Shown here: piece by piece, positions 18,287 to 26,939 of the stretch
Layout of the letters: each line of letters starts with the position of its first letter
Numbering within the stretch: position 1 is the stretch's first letter
NCBI RefSeq assembly: GCF_003417535.1
Contig: NZ_QVLS01000011.1
Span: 62,001-126,000, forward strand
Reading direction: 5' to 3'
DNA: 64,000 bases
From: Hydrogenophaga borbori
Lineage (GTDB): Bacteria > Pseudomonadota > Gammaproteobacteria > Burkholderiales > Burkholderiaceae_C
The notes under the pieces: generated by a model
Database searches by the model: none
The model's input: only the letters and a program-made list of their open reading frames with translations
What the model was told of the DNA's origin: nothing
Translations under genes and position numbers: made by a program

Positions 18287-19071
18287 TCGCGGGCCCGGGC
18301 AGGCCCCGCCGCCTGCACCTCTTCCACGATCACCTTCTTCCACGCCACGATGCGCGACTCCGTGACCATGGTGGCGTGCGCGGCGATGCTGATGGCCAGG
18401 TGCGGCGTGCCCTCGCTCGCGGGCAGGGCGCGGCCCATGCCAAAACCGTCGTCCACCACCGTGCCCTGGCTGATGGCGAAGCCGCTGCGGCGCACCAGGG
18501 TCACGGCGGCGCGCAGGCTGTCGGTGTTCAGGCGCGGGTAGCGTTCGAGCCCCGGTGCCACGGCACGGATCATGTCATCGGCGCGCGCGGGCTCGAGCGC
18601 GGCCAGCAGGGCGGTGGCGCCCGCGCCCACGCCGAGCAGGCGGCGCTGGCCCACGTCCACCGGCACGAAACGCACCACCGCGTTGCCATCCACCTTGAGC
18701 AGGCACACGGCCTCGGTGCCGCTGCGCCGCATCAGGTACGCGGTGACACCCGTGCGCGCCGCCACCGCCTCCACCGCGTGGCGCCAGCGCCTCACGTCCT
18801 GCGAGCCCGCGGCGGGCGTGAGACCGAACTCGTGGATCAACGGGCCCATGCGGTAGCGGCGACCATCGGCGCGCTCGACCAGGCGCTCGTCGAGCAGGCA
18901 GCCCAGGATGCGGTGCACCGTGGAGCGAGGCAATACCAGGCGCTGCGCGATGCCGGCGAGCGAATCGCCTTCGGCGCCGGCCTGGGCGATGGCGCGCAGG
19001 ATGCTGGCCGCGCGGTGCACGGCCTGCGTGCCGTCGGAACTGGGGGGTGGCGGCGCGGCGCTGCGGGGCAT
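18283..19071 (-). CDS. IclR-family transcriptional regulator
   Basis: 262 residues from the Met at 19071; a Met at 19104 is an alternative start. The N-terminal winged HTH (AVHRAASILRAIAQAG, LPRSTVHRILGCLLDE) is followed by the IclR effector domain (TGVTAYLMRRSGTEAVCL, GVGAGATALLAAL, GFAISQG). It is divergent from the acyl-CoA degradation operon at 19259 and probably controls it. Confidence 0.88.
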   Translation of the reverse strand: MPRSAAPPPPSSDGTQAVHRAASILRAIAQAGAEGDSLAGIAQRLVLPRSTVHRILGCLLDERLVERADGRRYRMGPLIHEFGLTPAAGSQDVRRWRHAVEAVAARTGVTAYLMRRSGTEAVCLLKVDGNAVVRFVPVDVGQRRLLGVGAGATALLAALEPARADDMIRAVAPGLERYPRLNTDSLRAAVTLVRRSGFAISQGTVVDDGFGMGRALPASEGTPHLAISIAAHATMVTESRIVAWKKVIVEEVQAAGPARARD

Positions 19072-19108
19072 GGTTCCAGCGTTTCGAGGTTTCGATTCGA
19101 GCATTCTG

Positions 19109-19121
19109 TCCACATTGTGGA
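19109..19121. promoter_or_regulatory. Candidate IclR operator, perfect palindrome
   Basis: TCCACATTGTGGA is a perfect 13-bp palindrome just upstream of the IclR gene in the AT-richer divergent gap. IclR proteins bind short palindromes in such gaps and often autorepress. The binding role is inferred. Confidence 0.45.
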
Positions 19122-19161
19122 ACATTGGGAATGTGTTTTCCCTACGAAGATGGCCGCCAGG

Positions 19162-19172
19162 TTCCATAGGAA
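19162..19172. promoter_or_regulatory. Second candidate operator in the IclR/Bug divergent gap
   Basis: TTCCATAGGAA is a dyad (TTCC-N3-GGAA) lying 53 bases from the first palindrome, closer to the operon start at 19259. A degenerate copy (TTCCTAGAA) follows 9 bases downstream. It may be the activator site of the rightward operon. Symmetry and position are the only evidence. Confidence 0.35.
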
Positions 19173-19258
19173 TAAGGCCGTTCCTAGAATCGCGCCCCAC
19201 TGGCCGCTTCCAGGCATGCAGGTCAGATGTTCCATCAATTGAAACAGGAGACACACCC

Positions 19259-20257
19259 ATGCCCCGCCCGCCGTTCCACCGCCCTTCTTCCCCGTGCCGC
19301 CGCTGGCTGGCGCGCGCGGCCGCCACCGCGCTGGCCCTGGCCACCGCCGCTGGCGGCGCCTGGGCGCAGGCCGATTTCCCGAACCGGCCCGTGAAGCTGG
19401 TGGTGCCCTTTGCGGCCGGCGGCTCCGACACCATGGCGCGTGCCTTCGCCGAGAAGCTGGGCGCGGTGCTCAGGCAGCCGGTGGTGGTGGAGAACAAGCC
19501 CGGTGGCGCGGCCATCATCGGCTCGCAGCACGTGGCGCAGCAGCCGGCCGACGGCTACACCATGCTGTGGCTGGGTGGCGGCAGCCTCACGCCCGTGCTC
19601 ATCAAGGACCTGAAGTTCGACATCCTCAAGTCGCTGAGGTCGGTGGTGAGCATCGCGCGCGGTGGCATGACGCTGATGGTTCCTGGCGCGATGCCGGTGA
19701 ACAACTTCAGCGAGTTCCTGGCCTACGCCAAGGCGAACCCGGGCAAGCTGAACTACTCGCACACGGCCGGCAGCATCCTTCTGGCTACCGAGATGCTGAA
19801 ATCCAAGGCCGGCTTCGAGGCGGTGGCCATTCCGTACAAGGGCTCCACGCAGGTGGCCACGGCGCTGATGACGAACGAGATCCAGATGGGGATCGACGTG
19901 CCGGTGTTCTACCTGGGCATGATCAAAGAGGGTCGCATCAAGGCGATCGCGCACGGGGCGCAGGAGCGCTCGCCTTCGCTGCCCGACGTGCCCACGCTGG
20001 CCGAGGTGGGCGTGCGCGACCTTACGTTCGCGTTCTCGTACGGCATCTGGGTGCCGGCCGGCACGCCCGACGCGGTGGTGGAGAAACTCAACGCCGCCTA
20101 CAACGAGGTCCTCAAGGACGCGTCCATCCGCGAGCGCCTGGCGCAGGCCGGCGTGGTGCCAGTGGGCGGCGGCACCGAGGTGCACGCGCAGACCGTGAAG
20201 GCCGAGCACGACATGTGGGCCGCCGCGGCCAAGCAGATCGGTTACCAGCCGCAATGA
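19259..20257 (+). CDS. Bug/TctC-family periplasmic solute-binding protein (third copy)
   Basis: 332 residues from the ATG after a GGAGA ribosome site. Long signal peptide ending GAWAQA, then DFPNRPVKLVVPFAAGGSDTMA, VVENKPGGAAIIGSQHVA and YKGSTQVATALMTNEIQMGI, all characteristic of the Bug family. It is the first gene of the IclR-controlled operon and presumably captures the substrate degraded by the following acyl-CoA enzymes. No TctAB permease is nearby. Its stop overlaps the next start (ATGA). Confidence 0.9.
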   Translation: MPRPPFHRPSSPCRRWLARAAATALALATAAGGAWAQADFPNRPVKLVVPFAAGGSDTMARAFAEKLGAVLRQPVVVENKPGGAAIIGSQHVAQQPADGYTMLWLGGGSLTPVLIKDLKFDILKSLRSVVSIARGGMTLMVPGAMPVNNFSEFLAYAKANPGKLNYSHTAGSILLATEMLKSKAGFEAVAIPYKGSTQVATALMTNEIQMGIDVPVFYLGMIKEGRIKAIAHGAQERSPSLPDVPTLAEVGVRDLTFAFSYGIWVPAGTPDAVVEKLNAAYNEVLKDASIRERLAQAGVVPVGGGTEVHAQTVKAEHDMWAAAAKQIGYQPQ

Positions 20258-21075
20258 GCGCGGCTGCACTGTTTTCGCTCGCGGGCAAGACTGTCGTGGT
20301 CACCGGCGGCGGCAAGGGCATCGGGCGCGGCATTTCGGACGCGATGGCGCGCTGCGGTGCCAACGTGGTGGTGTCGGGACGCGACGCTGCAGCGCTGGAC
20401 GACACGGTGCGAGGGGTTCAGGCCCTTGGCGCGCAGGCCCTTGCGGTGGCCGGAGACATCACCCGCGCCGAGGACCGCGATCGCCTCATCGCCGCCGCGC
20501 TGGAGCGTTTCGGTGCCATCGACGGCTGGATCAACAACGCCGGCAGCGCCAGCCCCGCCGACGTCGGGCCGCTCGACTCCATCGGCGAGGCGCAGTGGGA
20601 CCGCGTGGTCGACCTCAACCTCAAGGCCGCGTTCTTCGCTGCTCAGGCCGCCGCGCGCGCCATGGCGCGCGGGGGATCGATCGTCAACATCAGCTCGCGC
20701 AGCGCCTCGTACCCCAACCCGGGCACGGGGCACTACGGCGCGGCCAAGGCGGCGCTGGAGAACCTCACGCGCACCATGGCCGCCGAGTGGGGCCATCGTG
20801 GCCTCCGCGTGAACGCGGTGGCGCCCGGCGTGGTGATGACGGATGAGCTGGCGAAGACCTTCGACACGCCCGAACGCATCCGTCGCCAGGTGCAGACCGT
20901 GCCGCTGCGGCGCCTGGGTCGCCCGGAGGACGTGGGGCCGCTTTGTGCCTACCTGGTGAGCGACGCGTCCGCGTGGACCAGTGGAACGGTGATCGGCGTC
21001 AACGGCGGCAGCTTCGTACCCATGGGCTACCTGAGTTACCTGCATCAGGTCAACCGCGACGCCGCACCCGCCTGA
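20254..21075 (+). CDS. Short-chain dehydrogenase/reductase, FabG-like
   Basis: 273 residues. TGGGKGIG cofactor motif near residue 15, NNAGSASPAD, Ser in NISSRSA and Tyr-x3-Lys in HYGAAKAAL. The C-terminus has WTSGTVIGVNGGS. It is translationally coupled to the preceding Bug gene. In an acyl-CoA operon it likely acts as a hydroxyacyl or alicyclic alcohol dehydrogenase; the substrate is not identifiable. Confidence 0.88.
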   Translation: MSAAALFSLAGKTVVVTGGGKGIGRGISDAMARCGANVVVSGRDAAALDDTVRGVQALGAQALAVAGDITRAEDRDRLIAAALERFGAIDGWINNAGSASPADVGPLDSIGEAQWDRVVDLNLKAAFFAAQAAARAMARGGSIVNISSRSASYPNPGTGHYGAAKAALENLTRTMAAEWGHRGLRVNAVAPGVVMTDELAKTFDTPERIRRQVQTVPLRRLGRPEDVGPLCAYLVSDASAWTSGTVIGVNGGSFVPMGYLSYLHQVNRDAAPA

Positions 21076-21093
21076 AAGAACGACAGGACGCAC

Positions 21094-22245
21094 ATGGATT
21101 TCTCGTGGACTGAGGAGCAGACGGCCTTGCGTGAACGCGTGCGCGACCTGCTCGCGCGCGAACTGCCGCCCGATTGGGAGCGCCTGAGCCGCCACGGCCC
21201 GGGCAGCCCGGCGCAGACGGCCTTCTCGCTGAACTTCTGCCCGAAGCTGGCCGAGGCCGGCCTGCTGGTGCCGCATTGGCCAGTGGAGCACGGTGGCAGC
21301 GGCGCGCCCCCCTGGCATCACTTCATCATCGGTGAAGAGCTCTGGGCCGCTGGCGAGCCGCGCGGCGCGCAGTACATGAACGTCAACTTCATCGGCCAGA
21401 CCATCATGCGTTTCGGCTCGGTGGCGCAGCAGCGGCGCTACCTGCCGCCGATGGCCGCGGGCCAGGCGATCTGGTGCCAGGGCTTTTCCGAGCCGTCGGC
21501 GGGCTCGGATCTCGCGGCCCTGCGCACGCGCGCCGAGCGGCGGGGCCAGGACTATGTGATCAACGGCTCCAAGATCTGGACCTCGTACGCCGGCCTGGCG
21601 CAGACCTGCTTCCTGCTCGCGCGCACCGGCGGCGCGGGTCGCCAAGGCATCTGCATCTTCCTCGTGCCGATGGACACGCCGGGCATCACCGTGCGCGGCA
21701 TTCCCTCGTTGATTGGCGAGGGGGACATCCACGAGGTCTTCTTCGACGAGGTCGTGGTGCCGGCGGATGCGCTGCTCGGCGAGGAAGGGCAGGCCTGGCC
21801 CATCATCGGCTGGGCGCTGTCGCACGAGCGCGTGGGCATCGCGCGCTACGCCTTCTCGCGCCGCGTGCTCGACGGCATGGTGCGCCAACTGCAGTCGCAA
21901 GGCCGCTTCGACGATCCGCTGATCCGGGCGCGTGCGGGCCAGGCGCTGGCCGCCATCGAAGCGGCGCGCCTGCTGGTCTACCGCGTGATCGACCAGCGTG
22001 CGCGCGGCCTGCCGCCCATGGCCGACGCCAACGTGGCCCGAACGGCCGTGATCGCGGCCGACCACCTGGTGTCCGATTTCGGCATGCATTTCTTGCCCGA
22101 TACCTACTGCAGCGACGCCTTCCCGCTGCACCTCTCGCACCACGAGCGCGCCATCGCCGCCGGCATCGCGGCGGGCGCGGCCGAGGTCCAGCTCAACCTG
22201 GTGGCGCAGGACTTCCTGAAGCTGCCGCGCGAGGCCCGCGCATGA
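21094..22245 (+). CDS. Acyl-CoA dehydrogenase, large subunit-like
   Basis: 383 residues, standard length. It starts MDFSWTEEQTALRERVRDLL, the helical N-terminal domain. The central FAD-contacting segment reads WCQGFSEPSAGSDLAALRT, followed by YVINGSKIWTSYAG, then a C-terminal helical domain. It introduces a double bond into an acyl-CoA using FAD. It overlaps the smaller homologue downstream by four bases, and such pairs often form heteromeric dehydrogenases. Confidence 0.9.
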   Translation: MDFSWTEEQTALRERVRDLLARELPPDWERLSRHGPGSPAQTAFSLNFCPKLAEAGLLVPHWPVEHGGSGAPPWHHFIIGEELWAAGEPRGAQYMNVNFIGQTIMRFGSVAQQRRYLPPMAAGQAIWCQGFSEPSAGSDLAALRTRAERRGQDYVINGSKIWTSYAGLAQTCFLLARTGGAGRQGICIFLVPMDTPGITVRGIPSLIGEGDIHEVFFDEVVVPADALLGEEGQAWPIIGWALSHERVGIARYAFSRRVLDGMVRQLQSQGRFDDPLIRARAGQALAAIEAARLLVYRVIDQRARGLPPMADANVARTAVIAADHLVSDFGMHFLPDTYCSDAFPLHLSHHERAIAAGIAAGAAEVQLNLVAQDFLKLPREARA

Positions 22246-23141
22246 ACTTTGAACTCAACGACGACCAGCGCGCCCTGCTCGACGCGGTGGAGCAGGTGGT
22301 GCAGCACCACCTCGCGCGAACGCCCGCGCCGGCGCGCGTGGAGTGCGTGCCCGAACTGGACCGAGACTTGGAGCAGGGCGGCTACTTCGAGGCCGTGACC
22401 ACCGAAGGCCTGGGCCCCGTTGCCGCCGCCGCGATGGTGATCGCCCTGGCGCGCCTGCCGTTCTGCACCGAGCTCGGCGCGTCGGCGCTGCTGGCGCCGC
22501 GGCTGGGCCTGCCGCGCGTGTGCGCGGTGCTGGGCGAGGACCGGCACACGCCGGCGCGCTTTCTCGCGCAGGCGGCCTGCGCGGTGGCCATCGAAGCGGA
22601 TGGGGTGTTCGCCGCGGCGTTGGCGCCGGGCGACGCGCGCGAGGTCGAGAGCCTGTGGGCCTACCCCATGGGCGAACTGGTCGCGCCCGAGGCCCTGCCC
22701 TGGCGGCGGCTCGACGCTGACCCGAAGGCGTGCCTGGACCTCTGGCGCGTGGCACTCGCCGCCGAGATCGCCGGCTGCCTGTCGGCCGCGCTGACCAGCG
22801 TGGTGCAGCATGTGAGCGACCGGCGCCAGTTCGGCCGCCCGCTGGGCAGCCTGCAGGCCGTGCAGCACCGGCTGGCGCACAGCGCCGTGGCCGTGGAGGG
22901 CGTGCGCTGGCTGGCGCTGGCGGCGGCGGCGGGCAGCGTGCCGGCCGCGCTGGCCCTGGGCCAGGCGCAGCAGGCCGTGCGCCCGGTGGCCTACGACCTG
23001 CATCAGTTCATGGGCGCCATGGGCCTCACGCTGGAGCACCCGCTGCACCGCTGGACCTACCGCGCGCGGCGCCTGCAATCGGAACTGGGTGCGGCGGATC
23101 GCCAGTTCCAACTCGCGGCCGGTCAGGCCTGGCCCGCATGA
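22242..23141 (+). CDS. Acyl-CoA dehydrogenase-like protein, short partner subunit
   Basis: 299 residues, clearly shorter than a typical family member of about 380. The start MNFELNDDQRALLDAVEQVV is family-like. The middle beta domain looks reduced. The C-terminal helical part (SDRRQFGRPLGSLQAVQHRL and AYDLHQFMGAMGLTLEHPLH) is well kept. Because it overlaps the full-length gene (ATGA), a heteromeric alpha-beta dehydrogenase is likely, as described for cholesterol side-chain dehydrogenases. Heteromer formation is inference. Confidence 0.82.
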   Translation: MNFELNDDQRALLDAVEQVVQHHLARTPAPARVECVPELDRDLEQGGYFEAVTTEGLGPVAAAAMVIALARLPFCTELGASALLAPRLGLPRVCAVLGEDRHTPARFLAQAACAVAIEADGVFAAALAPGDAREVESLWAYPMGELVAPEALPWRRLDADPKACLDLWRVALAAEIAGCLSAALTSVVQHVSDRRQFGRPLGSLQAVQHRLAHSAVAVEGVRWLALAAAAGSVPAALALGQAQQAVRPVAYDLHQFMGAMGLTLEHPLHRWTYRARRLQSELGAADRQFQLAAGQAWPA

Positions 23142-23165
23142 CATGAGTTCAGGAAAGACCCGCAC

Positions 23166-24395
23166 ATGAAACGCCTGCCCCTCACCGGCATCCGGGTCCT
23201 GGACCTCAGCCGCATCCTCGCCGCGCCGCTGGCCGCGCAGTCCCTGGGAGACCTCGGCGCCGAGGTCATCAAGATAGAGCGCCCGGGGCGCGGCGACGAG
23301 GCGCGCCGCTGGGGACCGCCCTTCCTGAAAGACCGCGAGGGCCGCGACACGCGCGAGTCGCCCATGTACCTCTCGGCCAACCGCAACAAGCGCTCCATCA
23401 CCATCGACCTCGCCCGCCCCGAGGGCCAGGACCTGGTGCGCCGACTCGTCGAACGCAGCGACGTGCTGATCGAGAACTACAAGGTCGGCGACCTTCAGCG
23501 CTACGGCCTGGACTACGACTCGCTCAAGCGCGTGAACCCGCGCCTGGTGTATTGCTCCGTCACGGGCTTCGGCCAGACCGGACCCTACGCCGCGCAGCCC
23601 GGCTACGACACGGTGTTCCAGGCCATGAGTGGCCTCATGTCCGTGACCGGCCTGCCCGACGGCGTGCCCGGCGGCGGCCCCATGAAGACCGGGCCCAGCT
23701 TGGCCGACTTCATGGCCGGCCAGTTCGCGACCGCCGGTGTGCTGGCTGCGCTGTACGAGCGCGACACCCACTCGGGCGAGGGCGCGCACATCGACATCGC
23801 TTTGCTCGACAGCACCATCGTGGCGCAAACGCATTCGGTGGCGACCTACCTCGCCACCGGCCAGGTGCCGCCGCGCCGCGGCACCGAGGGCAACGGCGGT
23901 TTGCCTTCGCAGGCCTTTGCCTGCGCCGACCGCAGCGTCATCGTCATTTGCGGCAGCGAAGAGCAATACCGCCAGTTCTGCGAGGTGCTGGGCCATCCCG
24001 AGCTGGCGCGCGACCCCCGCTTCGCCACCAACAGCGATCGCCTGCACCACCGCAAGGAGCTGGCCTCGACCTTCGGCGCCATCACCGCGCGCTGGGCCTC
24101 GGCCGAGCTGCTCGCCGCGCTCAAGAACGCCGGTATTCCCAGCGGCCCGGTCAACACCTACCCCGAGGTGTTCGCCGACCCCCAGGTGCAGCACCGTGGC
24201 GTGGCGCTCACGGCCGAGCACGCGCAGGCCGGCCCCACGCGCTTCTGTGGCAGCCCGATCCGCTTCACTGGCGTGGCCGACCGCGCGCCCATGGCGCCGC
24301 CGGTGCTGGGGCAGCACACCGACGAGCTGCTGCGCGAGGTGCTGGGGCTCGATGAGGCCGCCATCGCGGCCTTGCGCGGGAAGGCCGTGCTCTGA
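23166..24395 (+). CDS. Class III (CaiB/BaiF) CoA-transferase
   Basis: 409 residues. LTGIRVLDLSRILAAPLAAQ near the N-terminus and GAEVIKIERPGRGDEAR are family hallmarks. The catalytic Asp is Asp181 in GPSLADFMAGQ. The GTEGNGGLPSQAFACADR segment is also typical. It would move CoA from a donor acyl-CoA to the free acid substrate, activating it for the two acyl-CoA dehydrogenases upstream. Confidence 0.92.
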   Translation: MKRLPLTGIRVLDLSRILAAPLAAQSLGDLGAEVIKIERPGRGDEARRWGPPFLKDREGRDTRESPMYLSANRNKRSITIDLARPEGQDLVRRLVERSDVLIENYKVGDLQRYGLDYDSLKRVNPRLVYCSVTGFGQTGPYAAQPGYDTVFQAMSGLMSVTGLPDGVPGGGPMKTGPSLADFMAGQFATAGVLAALYERDTHSGEGAHIDIALLDSTIVAQTHSVATYLATGQVPPRRGTEGNGGLPSQAFACADRSVIVICGSEEQYRQFCEVLGHPELARDPRFATNSDRLHHRKELASTFGAITARWASAELLAALKNAGIPSGPVNTYPEVFADPQVQHRGVALTAEHAQAGPTRFCGSPIRFTGVADRAPMAPPVLGQHTDELLREVLGLDEAAIAALRGKAVL

Positions 24396-24409
24396 ACCCG
24401 GGGGCAGCG

Positions 24410-25204
24410 ATGGACACGTACGAAACCCTGCTGCTCGGCGTCAACGGCGGCGTGGCCCGCCTGACACTCAACCGCCCCGAGGCGCGCAACGCCATCAGCC
24501 GCCGCATGGCCGATGAGCTGACCGAGGCGCTGCAAGCGCTGCGCGCGCGCGAAGACGTGCGCGTCCTGGTGCTGCACGGCGCGGGCGAACACTTTTGCGC
24601 CGGCGGCGACGTCAAGGGCATGGGCGAGGCCGGTCCTCGCGGCGCGCCCGAAGCCCGGGCGGGCATGGCGCGCTATCGCCACATGACCGAGGCCCTGCAC
24701 GGTTTCGACAGGCCGGTGATCGCCGCCGTGGACGGCGTGGCCTATGGCGCCGGCTTCAGCCTGCTGCTGCTGGCGGATCTGGTGCTGCTGAGCGCGCGCG
24801 CGCGCCTGTGCATGGTGTTCGGGCGCGTGGGCCTGGTGCCCGATTGCGGCGCGCTGCACACGCTGCCGCGTGTGGTGGGCCTGCAGCGCGCCAAGGAACT
24901 GGTGTTCTCCGCGCGCGAGGTTCACGCGACCGAGGCGCTGGCGCTGGGGCTGGCGATGGAGGTGCTGCCCGCGCAGACCCTGCTCGACCGCGCCATGGCG
25001 CTGGCGGCGGCGCTGCGCGAGGCCTCGCCGCTGGCCTTGTCGCTTGCCAAGCGCGCCTTGAACCGGTCCTTCGACCAGGACCTCGCGGGCCTGCTCGACA
25101 CGGAGGCCGATGCGCAGGCGCTGGCCTTGTGCAGCGAAGCGCACGCCGAGGCGGTGCGGCGCTTCGTGCACAAGGCGCCCGCGCGTTTCGCCTGGCCGGA
25201 CTGA
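24410..25204 (+). CDS. Enoyl-CoA hydratase/isomerase family protein, PaaG-like active site
   Basis: 264 residues of crotonase fold. The oxyanion-hole segment reads GAGEHFCAGGDVKGMG, and VDGVAYGAGFSLLLLADLVL follows. The active-site segment GLVPDCGALHTLPRVVG has an Asp where classic hydratases have one of two Glu, as in PaaG-type isomerases, which use a single acid. It is therefore more likely an isomerase or ring-epoxide/oxepin-type enzyme than a plain hydratase. It is the last gene of the operon and converges with the aldolase gene. Confidence 0.82.
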   Translation: MDTYETLLLGVNGGVARLTLNRPEARNAISRRMADELTEALQALRAREDVRVLVLHGAGEHFCAGGDVKGMGEAGPRGAPEARAGMARYRHMTEALHGFDRPVIAAVDGVAYGAGFSLLLLADLVLLSARARLCMVFGRVGLVPDCGALHTLPRVVGLQRAKELVFSAREVHATEALALGLAMEVLPAQTLLDRAMALAAALREASPLALSLAKRALNRSFDQDLAGLLDTEADAQALALCSEAHAEAVRRFVHKAPARFAWPD

Positions 25205-25214
25205 TCGGGCACGC

Positions 25215-25937
25215 TCAGAGGCTGCGCCGCAGCGCCTCGAAGAACAGCTCGGACTGCAGGCGTTCGCCCAGGGTCTGTTCGGCCACGCGCGCCGCCATCT
25301 CGGGCGTGCTGGGCGCCAGCGCCAGGCCGCTGGAGGCGGCGAGCACCTGGGCCATGCAGGCGCGCTCCAGGTAGTAGAGGTCGTCGAAGGCGTGGTCGAT
25401 TCGCGCGCCGCAGACGATGACGCCGTGGTTGGCGAGGAAGGCCACGTCGGCGCCGCCCATGGCGCGCGCGATGCGCTCACCCTCGGCGTGGTCGAGCGCG
25501 AGGCCGTTGTAGACCGGGTCGCTGCCCACGCGGCCGTGGAAGCGCATGGCGTTCTGCGACAGCGTGGTGTCCAGCGCGCGCTCGCGCGTGAGCGTGAGCG
25601 CCGTGGCGTAGGGCATGTGGGTGTGCAGCACCACGGCCTGGCGCGCCACGCGGTGCACGCCGGCGTGGATGTGCATGGCCGTGCTCTCCACCGGGTGGCG
25701 GCCGGCAAGCGCGCGGCCCTGCGTGTCCACCATGACGATGTCCTCGGCCTGAACCTCCTGCCAGAGCAGGCCGCGCGGGTTGAGCAGGAAGCGGCCCGAG
25801 GCGTCGGGCAGCTCCACGCTGAAGTGGTTGCACACGCCCTCGGACAGACCGAAGTGGGCGGCGGCGCGCAGCGCGAGCGCGAGGTCGGCGCGCAGGCGGC
25901 GCACCGGTTCGGTGTGGAAGTCTTGTTCGTGGTTCAT
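25215..25937 (-). CDS. Class II aldolase/adducin-family protein
   Basis: 240 residues from the Met at 25937, which overlaps the upstream gene's stop (ATGA). The domain contains GLSEGVCNHFSVELPD, zinc-ligand histidines in STAMHIHAGVHR and VLHTHMPYATAL, and a third His in FLANHGVIVCG. Members are metal-dependent aldolases or decarboxylases (fuculose-phosphate type), or have lost activity. With a cyclodeaminase-like protein upstream, it may act on a keto acid derivative. The substrate is unknown. Confidence 0.85.
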   Translation of the reverse strand: MNHEQDFHTEPVRRLRADLALALRAAAHFGLSEGVCNHFSVELPDASGRFLLNPRGLLWQEVQAEDIVMVDTQGRALAGRHPVESTAMHIHAGVHRVARQAVVLHTHMPYATALTLTRERALDTTLSQNAMRFHGRVGSDPVYNGLALDHAEGERIARAMGGADVAFLANHGVIVCGARIDHAFDDLYYLERACMAQVLAASSGLALAPSTPEMAARVAEQTLGERLQSELFFEALRRSL

Positions 25938-26857
25938 GCCTGTGTTCCGATGAGCCCGGCCGCCACCAGCCGCGCGGCCGCGAGGTCCCAGCCCGCCCAG
26001 CCGCAGTTCTTGAAGAACACCGGGCCTGCCGGGCGCGGGCGCGCCAGCCAGTCGGCCAGCGTGGGCACGGTGGGCACGTCGAGGCCGGCCTGCAGCAGGT
26101 CGCCGGCCTCGTGATCGGCGTCGCGGGTGTCCACGGCCAGCGCGCCGCGCGCGGCGACATGGCGGCAGACGTCGGGCGCCCATTCGAGCATGGTGGGTGT
26201 GAAGGCACCCACGGCGGCGATGAAGGCGTCGTCGCGCGGCAAGGCGTGCAGCGACGCGGCCTGTGCCGGCGTGGCGCTCACCACCAGCGGGCAGTCGGCC
26301 AGCGCGGCGTCGGCATCGTCCACGCGCCGGGCGTCCAGGCCGAGGCGGCGCGCGTGCGCGACCAGGGCCTCGGCGCTGGCCGCGCTGCGTGAGGCCACGC
26401 GAACCTGCCGCACGCCCAGGCCGCTGGCGAAGGCCTCCAGGTGGGCGCGCCCCTGCACGCCAGCGCCCACGATGAGCAGCGGGCCGTCGGTGCGCGGCGC
26501 GAGCGTGCGTGCGGCCAGCAGCGAGACGGCAGCGGTGCGCCGCGCCGTCACCGTGGGACCGTCGAGCAGGGCCAGGCGGCGGCCGTCGCGCGCGTCGAAC
26601 ACCACCACGTCGCCCTGGATCGCGGGCAGGCCGCGCGTGGCGTTGTCGGCGACGAAGCTGATCAGCTTGGTGATGGCCACGCGCGCGTCGGTGGCGGGCA
26701 TGGCGAAGAAGGTGCCGCCCGCGGGCAGCGGCAGCACGGTGCGCGCCGGCACCTTCACCGTGGGGTCGCGCAGCAGCGCGGCGATGGCGTCGGCGAGCGC
26801 GGGGTAGGGCAGGGCGGCGGCCGTGGCCTCGGCGGCGTACAGGCGGGGTGGGCTCAT
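25934..26857 (-). CDS. Ornithine cyclodeaminase/mu-crystallin family protein
   Basis: 307 residues from the Met at 26857; a Met at 26875 is also possible. It contains VKVPARTVLPLPAGGTFFAMP, a KLISF segment, GPTVTARRTAAVSLLAAR and the NAD-binding LLIVGAGVQGRAHLEAF. The family includes ornithine cyclodeaminases, ketimine reductases and alanine or delta1-pyrroline-2-carboxylate dehydrogenases. It likely processes an imino or keto acid. It is translationally coupled to the aldolase and separated by a terminator from the TRAP gene upstream. Confidence 0.85.
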   Translation of the reverse strand: MSPPRLYAAEATAAALPYPALADAIAALLRDPTVKVPARTVLPLPAGGTFFAMPATDARVAITKLISFVADNATRGLPAIQGDVVVFDARDGRRLALLDGPTVTARRTAAVSLLAARTLAPRTDGPLLIVGAGVQGRAHLEAFASGLGVRQVRVASRSAASAEALVAHARRLGLDARRVDDADAALADCPLVVSATPAQAASLHALPRDDAFIAAVGAFTPTMLEWAPDVCRHVAARGALAVDTRDADHEAGDLLQAGLDVPTVPTLADWLARPRPAGPVFFKNCGWAGWDLAAARLVAAGLIGTQA

Positions 26858-26894
26858 GGACCGATGATGCGGCATGGCGCCGGCCCTGCGGAAG

Positions 26895-26920
26895 AAAAAA
26901 GCCCGCCGGGCGGCGGGCTT
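26895..26920 (-). terminator. Rho-independent terminator after the TRAP binding-protein gene
   Basis: A GCCCGCC / GGCGGGC stem with a 4-nt loop is followed, on the minus strand, by a run of T (six A on the plus strand at 26895-26900). It lies 20 bases after the TRAP gene stop. This suggests that the TRAP transcript mostly ends here rather than reading into the cyclodeaminase gene. Confidence 0.8.
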
Positions 26921-26939
26921 CGTCTCGGGGCCGGACCGT

